A stretch of DNA of 64,000 nt. Source: Branchiostoma floridae. Lineage: Eukaryota > Chordata > Leptocardii > Amphioxiformes > Branchiostomatidae. Position numbers and translations under genes: made by a program. This document shows, piece after piece, positions 46,530 to 59,058 of the stretch. Location of the stretch: positions 7,720,353-7,784,352 of the forward strand of contig NC_049992.1 of assembly GCF_000003815.2 (NCBI RefSeq). The letters run 5' to 3'. Under the pieces are notes generated by a model. It was not told the DNA's origin, ran no database searches, and worked only from the letters and a program-made list of their open reading frames with translations. Every line of letters begins with the position of its first letter. The stretch's first letter is position 1.

Positions 46530-47195
46530 CTTATTAAGTTGAATCTTTATCGTCAACATATGTTCCAAACGTCTGAATATTGGACGCATGGAAAGTAATA
46601 TTTAGCATAACCCTTAGGCAGTGTACCCACCAAAGATGCCAATAAACTTAGTTGTCTCCCCCATGTCCCGTCATTGTTTAACTTCATTGTGTGCAAAAAT
46701 GATGTGCACTTATAAAATGGAGTCTTTATTGTCAATGCATGCATGTTTCAATCATTTTAATTCATACATATATTAAGTAGTCTGAGAAGTAATATTTGGC
46801 GCCATTGTTTAACAATGTATCCACAAATATACCATAAACTTAATTGTCTCCCTCTTGTACCGTCAGTGTCTATAGAGATGATGTGCACTTGTAAAATTGA
46901 GTTTTTACTGTTAATAAATTTTCCAATCAATAAAATGTTCTTTACTTATAGTCTGCGAAGCAATATTTGAAGTAATGCTTTAACAGTGTATCCCCAAAAT
47001 TTACCATAAGTGTAGTTGCCTCCCCCATAGAAAGATCAATGTTAGCTCCAGTGACTTGACACAAAATTTGCAATTATAAAATTGAGTCTTTATCTTCAAT
47101 AAATGTTATAATCATTCAGATATTAGGCCATCTGGGAAGTAAAATTTGGCGTAATTATTTTACCATGTATCCCCCAAACATAAACTTGCCGCGTT
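46530..47195 (+). repeat. Four-unit degenerate tandem array, period 175-190 bp
   Basis: GAGTCTTTATxGTCAAT-like markers lie at about 46542, 46722, 46911 and 47085. Each is followed by GAAGTAATATTTGGCGTAAT-like and GTATCCCCCAAA-like blocks. Confidence 0.82.
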
Positions 47196-47824
47196 CCCTT
47201 GATACTACTTCCGGCGTAATGAAGTCGACTTGAGTCGTAACGTTGATGATTTCATCTTATCTGTTGGAATTGAGTGATAAAAGCTCACTTAAGAGACTGA
47301 TTACGTGGTACTGCAAGCCAATTATGTGAGATTAAGTGCTAGTTAAGGCTAAGGAATTGGTGAAGGATGGGTCAACCGCTGTGCAAGTGGAGCAAACTCG
47401 AACGTGCGTAAATTTGATTCGATTCCTCTTTAGAGCCAATAAATAATTTGGAATAGGTAAATTTAAAATCTTTAAAATCTGCTATTTGGAGAGCTAGAAA
47501 ATTAAAAGGTAAATTTTGCATCTAAGCTTTCTCCAACAGCAATTGGAATAAATGGTTCCTATTTCAATTAGTATGAGAACTCGAGTGTTAGAGGTCCAAC
47601 GAGCCACTGTAAAATTGTTCAATACGAGGGTGTGAACAAAGCAAAACCATAATGAGAAAAAAAAACTAATCTCCAACTCAAGATATTTCACGCACATAAA
47701 GTTTCAACCCAATCTCTTGATCTTCTTCAGCTATCTGAGTGCTGCACACAGAAAATTTTTTCACGTGTGACGTCAGTACTGGGTCAAAGTTCGTCTGAAG
47801 TCGGTACGTACCGCCCCCGTCACG

Positions 47825-48240
47825 GCGGAGTGAAATTTCTTGAGCAGGAAAACAGTTCATTTTTCTGATTATGTCATTTACCAACTCAGAAGAACTTTCA
47901 TGCTAATAGAAGCAAAGCCACGTAGGCTTCAAAGATGATCAAATTCCTTTCCCACCCACACATAGCGTTTGAATTTCTTAGGTTGGAGAACAGTTCATTT
48001 TCCCATTATGTCATTTGCCAACTAAGATGAACTTTCATGCTGATAGAAGCAAAACCACGTAGGTTTCAAAATTAATGGAATTTCTTCCCCAACCACCCAT
48101 AGCGTTTGAATTTCTTGAGTTGGAGAACAGTTCATTTTCCCATTATGTCATTTGCCAACTAAGATGAACTTTCATGCTAATAGAAGCAAAACCACGTATG
48201 TTTCAAAATTAATGGAATTCCTTCCCCACCCACACACAGC
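47825..48240 (+). repeat. Three-copy tandem array, period 137 bp
   Basis: TGTCATTTGCCAACTAAGAT begins at 47872 (variant), 48009 and 48146. Shared GAACTTTCATGCTAATAGAA, AGCAAAACCACGTAGGTTTC and CCCACCCACACATAGCGTTT. Confidence 0.93.
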
Positions 48241-48439
48241 TATTAAACGTCAACACTCTCTAACGAACTTAGAGTGTCTCATGGCGACTCAACCGTCTTG
48301 AATATTGAAAGTCTCTTCAATACTTCATATGGATTCGCATTGCTACGTCTCTTTTGCAATTAAGCGCTGCCAATTAGTGTGATATTCAGGTGCTTTTTAG
48401 AATATGCATCGACTGTACGATTGATTATATGCTGATAAA

Positions 48440-49335
48440 AACTTCTCTTCTCTGACAAATCAAAACCTTCACTTCGTCATAAGCTTTGGTGTTTCCGTTG
48501 GGAAGTAACATTTTCCAACATTGCAAATATACATAAGTTTACAAAGTTTACTCTAACAAATCAAAGATCTTCAATACATCATTAGCGTGAATGTTTCCCG
48601 TTGGGAAGTAACATTTTACCAACATTACAAATATACATAAGTTTACAAACTTTAATCAAAGACCTTCACTTCACCATTAACACAGATGTTTCCCGTTGGG
48701 AAGTAACATTTACCATCATTACAAATACACATAAGTTTGCAAACTTTTCTATAACAAATCAAAGACCTTTAATTCTTCATTAGCGTAATTGTTTCCCGTT
48801 GGGAAGTAACATTTACCAACATTAAAAATATACATAAGTTTACAAACGTTACTCTAACAAACCAAAGACCTTTAATTCTTTATTAGCGTAGATATTTCCC
48901 CTTGGGAAGTAACATTTTACCAACATTGCAAATATGAATAAGTTTACAAACTTTACTCTAAGACCTTTAATTAATCATTACCTTAGACATTTTCCGTTGG
49001 GAAGTAACATTTTACCAACATTACAAATATTCATGTTTACAAAGTTTACTCTAACAAATCAAAGACCTTCAATACGTCATTAGCGCGGATGTTTCCCCTT
49101 GGAAAGTAACATTTTACCAACATTACAAATATACATAAGTTTACAAACTTTAATCAAAGACCTTCACTTCACCATTAACAAAGATGTTTTCCGTTGGGAA
49201 GTAACATTTACCAACATTACAAATATACGTAAGCTTACAAACTCTTCTCTAACAAATCAACGACCATCAATTCCTCGTAAGCGTAAAATGTTTTCCATTG
49301 GGAGGTAACATTTTACTATTATTACAAATATACAT
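48440..49335 (+). repeat. Nine-copy tandem array with alternating ~95- and ~103-bp units
   Basis: The marker GTTGGGAAGTAACATTTTAC (with variants) starts near 48497, 48600, 48695, 48798, 48900, 48996, 49098, 49193 and 49296. The units hold CAACATTACAAATATACATA, AGTTTACAAACTTTA and ATCAAAGACCTTCA. Spacings are 103, 95, 103, 102, 96, 102, 95 and 103. Long and short units differ mainly by CTCTAACAA before ATCAAAGACC. Confidence 0.93.
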
Positions 49336-49784
49336 AAAGCATACCGTGGTTCAATTTTGTGGAGACACAGCTTGCAGATTCCATTAACGAGGAATGTTTA
49401 TAATGCAGACAACAAAGCTCTCATACAATAGATCTACTAGTATTAAACTCGTCAACCACGAGGAATACACAATACAGGCATCAGTGAATTTATAACACCA
49501 CCTGCGTTTGACATTTGCAATTGAGGCCCAAAACAAGGCGATGCATGGCTTATGAACACCAATAGATCCTATACATCAATACATGTATATATAACAATAC
49601 ATCGTAAAATGTGATGCATTCTGCTGTTGGAGTTCATATGGAGGCCGTTTTTCAAAATTGAAAGTCGTCTTCATCTTCTAATAGCCCAAAAATACTTAAA
49701 ATTAGGTCAAATTTATTGTTTTCTTGAGGCCATGTTGGATCAATAATCTCCCATGCGCAATTCCAATGGTTGTGATTATTGGCT

Positions 49785-50480
49785 TTCTTACGAATCGCTC
49801 CACCGAACAAGATTAAATCTTCTGTAACCCAGATAAGGTTCTAAACACGTATCTGTCATACACGATAGATGTGAGTACAAAAGGTAAAGATAATGCAGGT
49901 AGATACAACAAGAATACAAAATACAATATAACAGTAAGTTAACCTTTATCACAAAGGGCCAGATAATTGTTACGGAGAACAAAGCAAGCTGAAATATTCT
50001 TAAGGATAGATTGTGTCCTTAACTCTTGTTGACATTTAAGACAAGATAGTGATGGTGTAATGATGATGATGAAGAGCAATCAAAGATTAAATCCTCCTTG
50101 TCCAAAATTATTTCATTAACTCGTGTTCGTCATAAAGGCCAGATACAGATTATGAAGAGCAAAGCAAGATTAAATCTTCCTTTTCCAAGTCAGGTACTTC
50201 CATCATATTTATCATAATCTATAGATAAAAAACAGATAATACTTAAAAAGAATAAATCAGGATTAAATCTCCTTTACCCAGCTTAGATACGCCCCTCGTA
50301 TCTATTATGATTTGTAGATAAAGACCAGGTAGTGGTGGTGAAGAGCAAAGCAAGAATAAATCTTTCTTAATCAAGATTAGGTGCTTAAATTGTATTTATC
50401 ATAAGGACCAGAAACAGATTATGAAGTAAATCTTCCTTAACTATTACTAGATCCTTAACTAATATTGATCCTAGGTAAAA
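49785..50480 (+). repeat. Degenerate tandem array with GAAGAGCAAAGCAAGATTAA units
   Basis: GAACAAGATTAAATCTTC, AGAGCAATCAAAGATTAAAT, GAGCAAAGCAAGATTAAATC, GAATAAATCAGGATTAAATC and GAGCAAAGCAAGAATAAATC recur about every 70-120 bp. Each is followed by a CATAAxGACCAGATA-like block. Confidence 0.75.
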
Positions 50481-51510
50481 GGATGATAACACGTTTAATG
50501 AAACAAAAATACGCTGTAATTCAAATTACGGTAAGAACAATTTACAACATACAAAGGTGGCTGCTGACCTAACACAAAATACAGATTAATATATTTCACC
50601 CTCACACATCATTCAAATCTCCGTGATTGCCCCTAAAGAGTCCTTAGTTGGTGCATTATTCCTAGGGTAAACTGATTATAAGTGTGGTAAATCCTTCTAC
50701 GGCTACAGATTACCCCCTGGATATGTTTCCAACAGCAATTAACGAAAACGTATTCATTCTACGCGTATTTCTCAGCTCCCTGCGGCATTTGACGCTATTA
50801 ACCCCATTTCGTCGTAAGCCCGAACTCACTATCGAACAAACGAACGACAAATCGCCCTCCTTATTTACTACGTAATTGCAAAGCAGAAAGCAATTTGTCA
50901 GTTTAATGACACCGATTCTCATCTTAAAGCACAGGGTTCCCCAGAGATTCGTTTTAGGCCCAGTTCTCATAGATGTTAAAGACTTGCCAGCTGTCTATAA
51001 TTTCGTTCCATAATTGTCGTTTGATGAGGATACAAGTATGCTGACGGTGGTGGCATCATCAAAATTACAGCCTTTGAAACAAAAACTATGCGGATGGAAG
51101 TATACCCACAGGAGCTTACGCAAGGTTTAACGCAGAGACCAAAAGTTTTATAGTGGATGGCTGCCAAGGGGTGTGATAATTGGACAGGGGCATTGCCTCA
51201 ATACGATTTACGAGAATGCGTCACACACGACCGTAAATACTGGTTTCTGTGCCTTTACAACGTTTCCAGTAATATAAAAGGGCTTTTACAATGCAGGTGG
51301 GACACTGTTTGTGCTTTACGTTGAATAGACAAGTTCTCTTTTTGACGGATTGAACCAAACGTTAGGCTGGCTCCACTGCTAGACATCCATGTCTGAAATG
51401 GCTATCTTTACTTTAGGCGTGTCAGAAGTTTACGAAACTTGTGACGCACACTAAAACTGATCTTTATTTGTGATATTGATAGAAATATAAAACCTCTGAT
51501 GACAGCCTAT
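50480..51510. other. Intergenic stretch, nothing recognised
   Basis: No gene or clear repeat seen. Confidence 0.5.
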
Positions 51511-51514
51511 TTTT

Positions 51515-51605
51515 TACCTGCATGGTGGGCCCCCTTGAAAATCAACTTTCAGAAGTTGTAGGGGCTACCCACTCGTTTTGAGATGAATAAATAAGTAAAT
51601 GAAAA
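51515..51605 (+). mobile_element. LINE 3' end fragment, plus strand
   Basis: GGGCCCCCTTGAAAATCAAC, AGTTGTAGGGGCTACCCACT and the tail GATGAATAAATAAGTAAATG. It is the inverted counterpart of 26262-26385. Confidence 0.65.
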
Positions 51606-52041
51606 TTTATCACACAAAGCGAATAGAGCATGGGTAAGGTTAGCATATACCGAGTGGACATTAAGACGTAAAAAGGCTGACTAGTCATTTGTAGGATTAT
51701 TGGAAGCCGTGACCCCTTTTCGGACCATGGTCATAACCGATTATAGGCCATCTGTCCTTTTGTTCTGTGTCATTTATTCCTATGACGCCACATATCTATA
51801 TATTTAAGAAGAAGATTAATAGTTAGAATTAGAGTAGCCACATGTCATAGTTTTCTTCGTTGTGTTTTCCCTGTCATTTGCAATGGATTTTTACAACTAG
51901 ATTATTATTTTAGTCCTGTTATGAAGAAGAGAGAAATATTGAGGGATTCCCTGGTTGAAATATAACTGTTAAGAGGGCTTTCTAAAATGGGTGTAACCTT
52001 AGATCACCTTCATCGGAGGGGTTACATATTAATTGTTTTTA

Positions 52042-52092
52042 AATTGCCCTTGCCATTGCCCTTGCCATTGCCACTGCCACTGCCATTGTCAT
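52042..52092 (+). repeat. (TTGCCC/TTGCCA)n hexanucleotide repeat
   Basis: Imperfect 6-bp units through 52091. Confidence 0.9.
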
Positions 52093-52714
52093 TTAAAAAC
52101 AGTGTTTGGACAATATGTCATAATCAAGTCAACGGACAGTTGTTGCAATCCACAATAGTTGGAAAGTGTTGCAATTTGAAACTACAATCCGCCGAATTGA
52201 TATCCCAAAATGCCATGTTTTTAAAACAACAGACGTAACGTTAGTCGCGCTGATAAAAGTGAACTAGCGTTATGGACGTTTTTTTAAAGAGTTGATCACA
52301 CCATTGGTAATACTGATGGATTGACCTGACCCTCTGGTGTATCAAACAGTGCACTTGAGATGATTCTGAAAATGTGGTGATCAAAACAATGGGCACGGCC
52401 TATCGATCTCTATCGATTAGCAATACAGCCAGACAAAGGAGGTAGACAACACATCTATGCTCCTTTGCCTGGATCAATTTTTAGTACCTTTCTAACTGAC
52501 TTTAATTAGTTATCAATGTAAGCAATGTATGTCTACGTATATAGACAATGTTCCCATTATACTCTTAGCATTGCCACTACAAAGCTGGCATATTTCAAAG
52601 TTATCAAACAGTTACAGAAATGCAATTGTGCAGAAAAGCATTGAACTAAGTGTAAACAAGTGTGGGTATGAAAAGTACTGCTACGGCGATGGTAAACTAT
52701 GTAGTGAAGTAGTG

Positions 52715-52860
52715 AAAAAAAGCGGATCCTGCGAAAGGAACTCTGCAACAGACCTGAGTCAGCTTACAGATGTGCCCTGTGTGGCAGAGACTGTCATTCT
52801 CGTGTAGGACTATTTAGCCACAGCCGACGCTGTAGGGCTGATATCAATTAGGGTGTTACC
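52715..52860 (+). pseudogene. LINE ORF2 C-terminal zinc-finger end
   Basis: In the frame ending at the TAG near 52848 the plus strand reads ESAYRCALCGRDCHSRVGLF then SHSRRCRADIN and stop. The C-x2-C...CHSRxGLxSHxRRC pattern is the last segment of many LINE ORF2 proteins. It is followed by ATGGTCAATATTGACCGAAG, a plausible short 3' UTR. Upstream coding sequence is not preserved, so this is a 5'-truncated copy. Confidence 0.8.
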
Positions 52861-53039
52861 ATGGTCAATATTGACCGAAGGAGGCCATATATATATAGTG
52901 AATTATTTCATGTGTTATGTTTAAAGCTGTAATGTGATTTGGGTATTTTTTATACTTGTATAAGAAGAGAAGCTTGAGCGTTAGGGATCTGATCATGAAC
53001 CGAGGGTAAAAAGACATCAATAGCTAGCCTGGGCGCTTT

Positions 53040-54330
53040 CTTCAAAGTTATACGATGATCAAAGGCAACAATCAGATAGGGAAGTCAAAGTTCTATTCAC
53101 AATACAATGGCGAGTTATCGAACTGTATCGATTGAAAACACAAACGATGCGCGAAGGGGCTACCTGTGCGGCACACCTTTGCTTCTTTGAGAAAGAAAGT
53201 AACGATTTCTTGTAGACGTGTCTTCAATGTTGTACAATGATCAAAGCCACAGATGTGTCCACAATCAGATAAACAGTTCACAAAGTTGGGTTCCCCACAT
53301 AATGACTATCTATTGATTTATACTGGATGAAGCTAATACACAAAGGAGTCAGGCTACACTGCTTTGATCATTGAAGATAGAAGATAATGATTATTTGGAG
53401 AGATGTCTCCAAAGTTGTACAGTGATCAAAGGCACAGATGATCAGAAAGTTCCAAAGGTTAAGAAGTTCCAAAGGTTGGTACCCTGTACAGTGACTATCT
53501 ATTGATTGAAAATGTAGCTCGCACAAGGGAGCTTCATAACACTGCTTTGATCCTTGAAGAAAGAAGACTCCTCTCCTGATTACTCCCCTAAAGTTGTACC
53601 ATGATGAATGGCACAATCGGTCAGCAATCAAATACATAACTCAATAGAACAGATCAGAAGTTATCTGTTGATCTATGGTCGAAAGTTGGACAATGATCGA
53701 GAGAGAGGTACTTAAAGTTATACAATAATTGAGAGGTGTATTCGAAGTTGTACAATGATTGGGTTGCAGTTCAGGTTGTACAATGATCGAAATATGTGTA
53801 TATCAAGGTTTTACATGTGCATTCAAAGTTGTACGATTACCGAGATATGTACATTCAGAACTACATTAATATCGAGAGATGTACTCAAAGCTGTACAATA
53901 ATCGAAAGATGTAATCAAAGTTATACAACGATAGAAGGGTGCATTCAAAAAGCACAATCTAGATATGCCTTCAAAGTTGCAAAATGTTCAAGAGATGTGT
54001 GTTCAAGTTGCACAATAATCTAGAGAAGCATTTTAAGTTGTACAATGATCAAGAGGTGTACTCAAAGCTGTTCAATATACACAAAACAACTACTTATTGT
54101 TAGACAGAAAACTTATGTAGGAATGGACTGGCTTCCCTTTTGGGCTTCAGTTAGATCTAATCATAGACACTTTGGCGGTTGGGTCTAATAACTGGTATAT
54201 TATTAACGTTGTCCTTTGACGTATGGTCAGTTGTACCATAATGCTCTTATCATTACCATAATTGCAAATAACGGTTATTGGGAAGGTGTCTTCAAAGATG
54301 TACAATGATTAAAAACAGTACTGTGACAGC
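53040..54330 (+). repeat. Complex tandem array built on AAAGTTGTACAATGATCAAA
   Basis: From 53040 to about 53640 larger units of roughly 180 bp share AAGTTGTACAATGATCAAAG, GCACAGATG, GACTATCTATTGATT and CACTGCTTTGATCxTTGAAG. From 53685 to 54075 the array collapses to short units of about 30-40 bp (GTACAATGATCGAGAGATGT ATTCAAAGTT type). A further isolated unit is at 56690-56725. Confidence 0.88.
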
Positions 54331-54512
54331 AACCAGATGAAAAATCTATATCGTTAGATAGGAAATGTACATATGTAGAAATGGAGCCACCCATTCGGTC
54401 CTTCAGTTAGATCTCACTATCCATCTAGCTATATCTTTATCTATCTGTCTAATAGTATATATCTCTGTATATGTATACATCTCTCCCTTTTTCGCCCTCT
54501 CCATCCCCTTGC

Positions 54513-54541
54513 CCCCCCCTCCCCCCCCCCCCCCCACACAC
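54513..54541 (+). repeat. Poly-C run followed by (CA)n
   Basis: A C-rich tract of about 25 bases with a single T, then CACACACACC. Confidence 0.95.
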
Positions 54542-55265
54542 ACCATTCCTCAACTAACATGACTAAGGTCGTTGCTGGGTTGGAGTAGCCTGGAGTACAT
54601 CTTATTCTAGCCCCAGTTCACCCCTCTGATTACATATAAGTTGAATGAATTTCCCGGCTTTGATGTTATAAACTTTATAGTCGGCTGGCGCAGAGGATTT
54701 TCAAAAGTGGTAAGCAGCCTCAGATGACCAACTCGCAGCCCGCACAGATGACCTTGTTTGTGACTAATATACCCCCAGCCATTGTCTGGAGAGGGTTGGG
54801 AGACCAATGTCGGCTATGTGTGAACGGGCTTCACCAAGCAGCACTGATTAGATATATATGGACAACAAATGGGAAAGATCATTTGGCCTTAACTGAAACA
54901 TTTTTGATAGTTTTAACCTAATTCATCAACTCTCACAGCGCACTGAATTATATGCACCTCACAATATCCATGTACTATTAATGTTTCACAAGACTTTCCA
55001 GTTTCCAATGCTTTTAGATAACACTTATAGCCAAATAAAAAGAGGACACTCAAGCATTGAGGTATTACCGGGAAAGTGGAGTCAATGATTGCCTCCTCGA
55101 ACTTGTACAACGAGTCCGGACACAATGGTGTCACCAACCAGTTAAAAAGCTCAAAGTTAGGCCACGCTGTCTGCATTCTTAACAGCATCATACATAATGC
55201 ACAATAATGCACAAAGGGGTCAATTCTGCAGAATATAAAACATACATACACAATGACTTAGGATT

Positions 55266-55376
55266 GACTTAGGCTTTGGGTCATTTCAACATGATAAGGA
55301 TCAGAGGACTGTTGGTAAGCTTGTTGGTAAGCGCTTTATTTTGTGAACGGATATAGAGTTTAAAATTGTAACATTA
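55266..55376 (+). repeat. Second copy of the 22409-22523 repeat
   Basis: Same motifs in the same order and orientation. The CRE/ETS block that precedes the first copy is absent here. Confidence 0.85.
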
Positions 55377-55936
55377 TGTTGACTACCGTCACAGATGAAC
55401 TTACATTCAAGTATACATACACAATAGTTTGACCAGTTGCTTGATATCGATGATAAAAACTTTTCTGGATGGTTTTGATTGTGATTTGATTTAAAGTGAA
55501 ATTCACATTACATGATATTTTAGACTACAGTTTAAAAAGTGTATGGGTTGCGACTGAGCAGGAATGAAGTTCGCCTTAGGAGGTTACAAGCCCTAGAATT
55601 ATCACTGCATTCTCGGTAGTGATTCGGCCATGCTTCGTCTGGAAGTTTAGGGACAGAACGAAGTCAGCAGTTGCCGAAATCTGTACGTTTGCCTCGCCTG
55701 GTTATAGATTTCATTCCGAGTTACCGAGAGGGATTTGAAATGATATTTGTATTTAGTTTGAACTATTCTAAGTAAAATGATATTTCAGTCGCTAAAGTTC
55801 TTAATTGTTCAAACAATTGAAAATGAAAGTTTGAACATGTTTGATCCTATCTGGATATGTTGGAAACATTAGGAAAGTAATGGTACACATATCTCTTTAT
55901 TTAGAACAATTTGGAAACATCCGATGTGTTTTTGTT

Positions 55937-55970
55937 ATTGTTGGAACATGTGATCACATGTTCCAACAAT
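55937..55970. repeat. 34-bp perfect palindrome
   Basis: Centred on CATGTGATCACATG, flanked by ATTGTTGGAA on one side and TTCCAACAAT on the other; reads identically on both strands. Confidence 0.97.
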
Positions 55971-56198
55971 TTGTGTCCTTTGTTCTTTCCATAAAAACTT
56001 TTATTACCCCCCATAAACCAAGCTGCTAAGCTGGGACTTTTGTTTGGGTCTTGTATTTTTGGGTTTTCTTAAGTAGACACTGGTGACTCTTGTGAGAAGC
56101 TGTCAGACAGACACAATTTCCTGTACTTGGCAGGGATGTGTGAATTGCCCTCTTCCCAGCCCACTGACCCAGTTTCATCATATTGTTACAATGTTCGA

Positions 56199-56214
56199 AC
56201 ATGTGATCACATGT
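56199..56214. repeat. 16-bp palindrome sharing the same core
   Basis: ACATGTGATCACATGT, preceded by TTCGA. It has the same 14-base core as the 34-bp palindrome 260 bp upstream. Confidence 0.95.
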
Positions 56215-56229
56215 GAGCACAAATGATAA

Positions 56230-58930
56230 GTCTATGTTGGAACAGTTTAGAAACTATCTGAAACAATGACTTTGATGTTATAAATGTTTGATGATACTGT
56301 AGAAAATATTCAGAACATCACAATGGTATTATAAACAGTTCTAAACAGTTACTTAGAATGTTATAAAGATTCCCAAAAGGGTGGAACAAAAGGCAAGAAA
56401 CACCCTCTTGGTAATGTGGAATTGACTCTAACAGGGATAGGGTGTTCCCTGGAAGAAAACAACATTACGCGTATGTAGCACGGAAAACCCGGAACTTAGG
56501 GGTTTCGCCAGGAATCAAACCCAAGCACAGAGAGCATGTATACTGGGCAACGTAATTAAGGGTTAATTGGGTCACCTTCTGGCCATCAACAAAGCCAGGA
56601 GGTCGTGTTAAGGGCCACCTTAGTCATCTGAAAAGTGACACATTCATTCATCACTAGAAGACAGAAGTGATGATCATATTGAGTTATATGTTCAAAGTTG
56701 CACAATGATCAAAGACACAATTGTTTCACATGTCATATAAGCACCTTCGAGTTCGATACATAGTAAAAAGTAACAGATGTAGTGTTCGATTCAAACCTCT
56801 AGAAACAAAAGGCTTTATCCCTTAGGAACATAGCATAGAAAATCCATAAAGAAGAATGATAAGACGGAGGCCACAACCGTCCATTGAGATATGAAAATCC
56901 ACCCGTATCAGAACCTGAATGGCGTAAACATATATCAGTGCCAAGGAAGCCATATGGAAATATAAGGCATATTAAAAGCAATCAGTTTCTATTCTAGCTT
57001 TACATATATGAACCACTTTCAAAAGATGTGTTTATACTAAAAATTACTATAACAAACAAATCACACTTGGCTAGCTCTTCACTGCATCAAAGAAGAATCA
57101 AATCCCAGAATAAATAAGTAGAAGCAGAACTTAAGGTAAAAGTATATTTTATTGTAGTAATATAGTACTTTTGATTTATACTTTTTCGCCATATTCTATA
57201 TATTCATAGTCCTTAGCAACTTTCAATTATCCTTCGGGCATAACCTTTTTTGTGATGATTATTCATGATCTTACAAGCTGGATGAATTTGGTACTTAAAT
57301 GCTATTGCGCACAGGCATATGTACCTAGTACGTAGATTGTCAATGTTACAGCATTATCGACAAGAGGCTGATTCAAACCTCTAACTCGTCAATCCTAAAG
57401 CGTAGTCTGTATCAGCTATTTGATTGCGACTTGTAACTTTGTTTTTTTTTACCTCTAACTAAAATTTACATTTTCTGTTCTTGATCCTCCTTTGACACAC
57501 ATGTAGATAGTCATCAGCCCAGTAATTGATTTTCAAGAGATCCCAGTAGCACAGGTGCTGAAATGAAAGTCATAAATCATTCAATACGTCATCAATATAC
57601 ACGGGCAGCTGCTAGAGATGTATCAAACTTACTTTACAAATTGTATATAGAAAAATGATGACACTGTGACGCCGCACGGAAATAACTCATCGTCTATAGG
57701 GACTAAATCATAAAACTAAAGGACTAAATCATAAAACTAGAAATATAGCATTTGCAAACAAATGCATAAAGTTAACCCTCACATGGTCTAGCCTAACAAA
57801 CTACTGCACTCTTAATTCTTAAGCTTATTCAAGCACATTCATATAAGCGGTGACCAGCCCCTCCACTCTGTCTTGACACTTGCTACATTAGAATACCACA
57901 CGATGGCAACCGTCTGGTCCATGACATTGACCTTATATGTTTGGAACGGAATAAGAGGTAGAAAGATAGGAAAACAATAAGTTTCCTTCCCTGGAGGTAA
58001 CATGAAAAAAAAACACAGAGAAGCATACATACATAATTAACACATGACTATATCGTCAATATCTTGGTTAAGATAAATCGTTTAACAAGTTGTTGGGATC
58101 CTTATCCCAGCAGATCAGTCACTGATTGGGATTCCCGTAGGAGAAAGCGATGGTCGGAAACGATTACCTCATGGTGTACTATTTAGGTCGCGAACTGAAT
58201 CTGGGTGACCAGGCTTAAGGAAAATCTGTTTCTAGCCTGTTTAACGTCCATTCGTAATCCTCAGGCACAGCTGGATGTTAATCAAGATGTATTAGATAGT
58301 CTTTAGAATACATTCGGAGCCTACATTATGTCCAGGGGAGAAATTAGACACCCCTTAAACTCACACTATTGAGCTCTATGGACTTCTTACGAGCGCTGGG
58401 CATTTTCAATCAAGGATTTGAATCAATACTTGGACCGTTACTTAATAATACCCGAACGTACGTCCGAGTCTTAACACTGATGTCGAATTGACTTGTACAT
58501 TAGTTTTGAGTACACTAGTTTGATGAATATTTCTATAGTCTGTTGGGATTGGACATGGGTCTTTTCTTTTTTATGGAAAATAATCATAACATTTATGCTG
58601 TTTTGAGTCATTCGCGTAATTTTTAAAAAGATGTCACGCTTCCTTTCATGTTGTCTTGTTTTCAAATCTTAGTGAAGGGCTTTAGAGAAAGTTTAGAAAC
58701 CAACCGTCTAACGTAAGCAAATGCTGCTATCGCTGCTATAAAAGAATATACAATGGAGGAAAGAAAAGAAGGAAGAAAGAGTGAAAGGGAACGAAATAGA
58801 TAGAACGACAGTAAAGGGATATAATGAATACAGGAAAGAAATAAAATATGAATAAATAAAGGAAAAACATAACAGATAACGAAAAAAATCATCTTTCGTA
58901 TCAGTGCAGTCCACTTGAAACCATATATAA
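56230..58930. other. Intergenic stretch, nothing firm
   Basis: AT-rich. It holds one isolated GTTGCACAATGATCAAAGAC unit (56695) and a small tandem GGACTAAATCATAAAACTA duplication at 57700-57740. A tRNA-like box B remnant (GGGTTTGATTCC, minus strand) lies near 56515. No gene. Confidence 0.5.
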
Positions 58931-58932
58931 AA

Positions 58933-59058
58933 ATGTCCCCGTGGGTAACTGGTAGCAGCCTCACAGTTGAGCTTCTGGCTCCAATTATTTGGTAACAGTT
59001 GGGACAGGGCTAGCAACTACACCCTTTAAAATATACCCTGCTACTGAAGCAGAAAGGA
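58933..59058 (+). mobile_element. SINE family A, internally deleted copy
   Basis: GGTAACTGGTAGCAGCCTCA, CTGGCTCCAATTATTTGGTA and TAGCAACTACACCCTTTAAA align with 26964-27190. The TCTTTCGGAAGGGACG part of the body is missing. Confidence 0.72.

Noticed and set aside
48601-49308. Two similar small ORFs (QIYISLQTLIKDLHFTIN)
   Set aside because: They are translations of the tandem array units, similar only because the DNA is repeated.
48440-49335. CRISPR-like regular repeat spacing
   Set aside because: The whole 95-103 bp unit is repeated, not short repeats with unique spacers; this is a eukaryotic tandem array.
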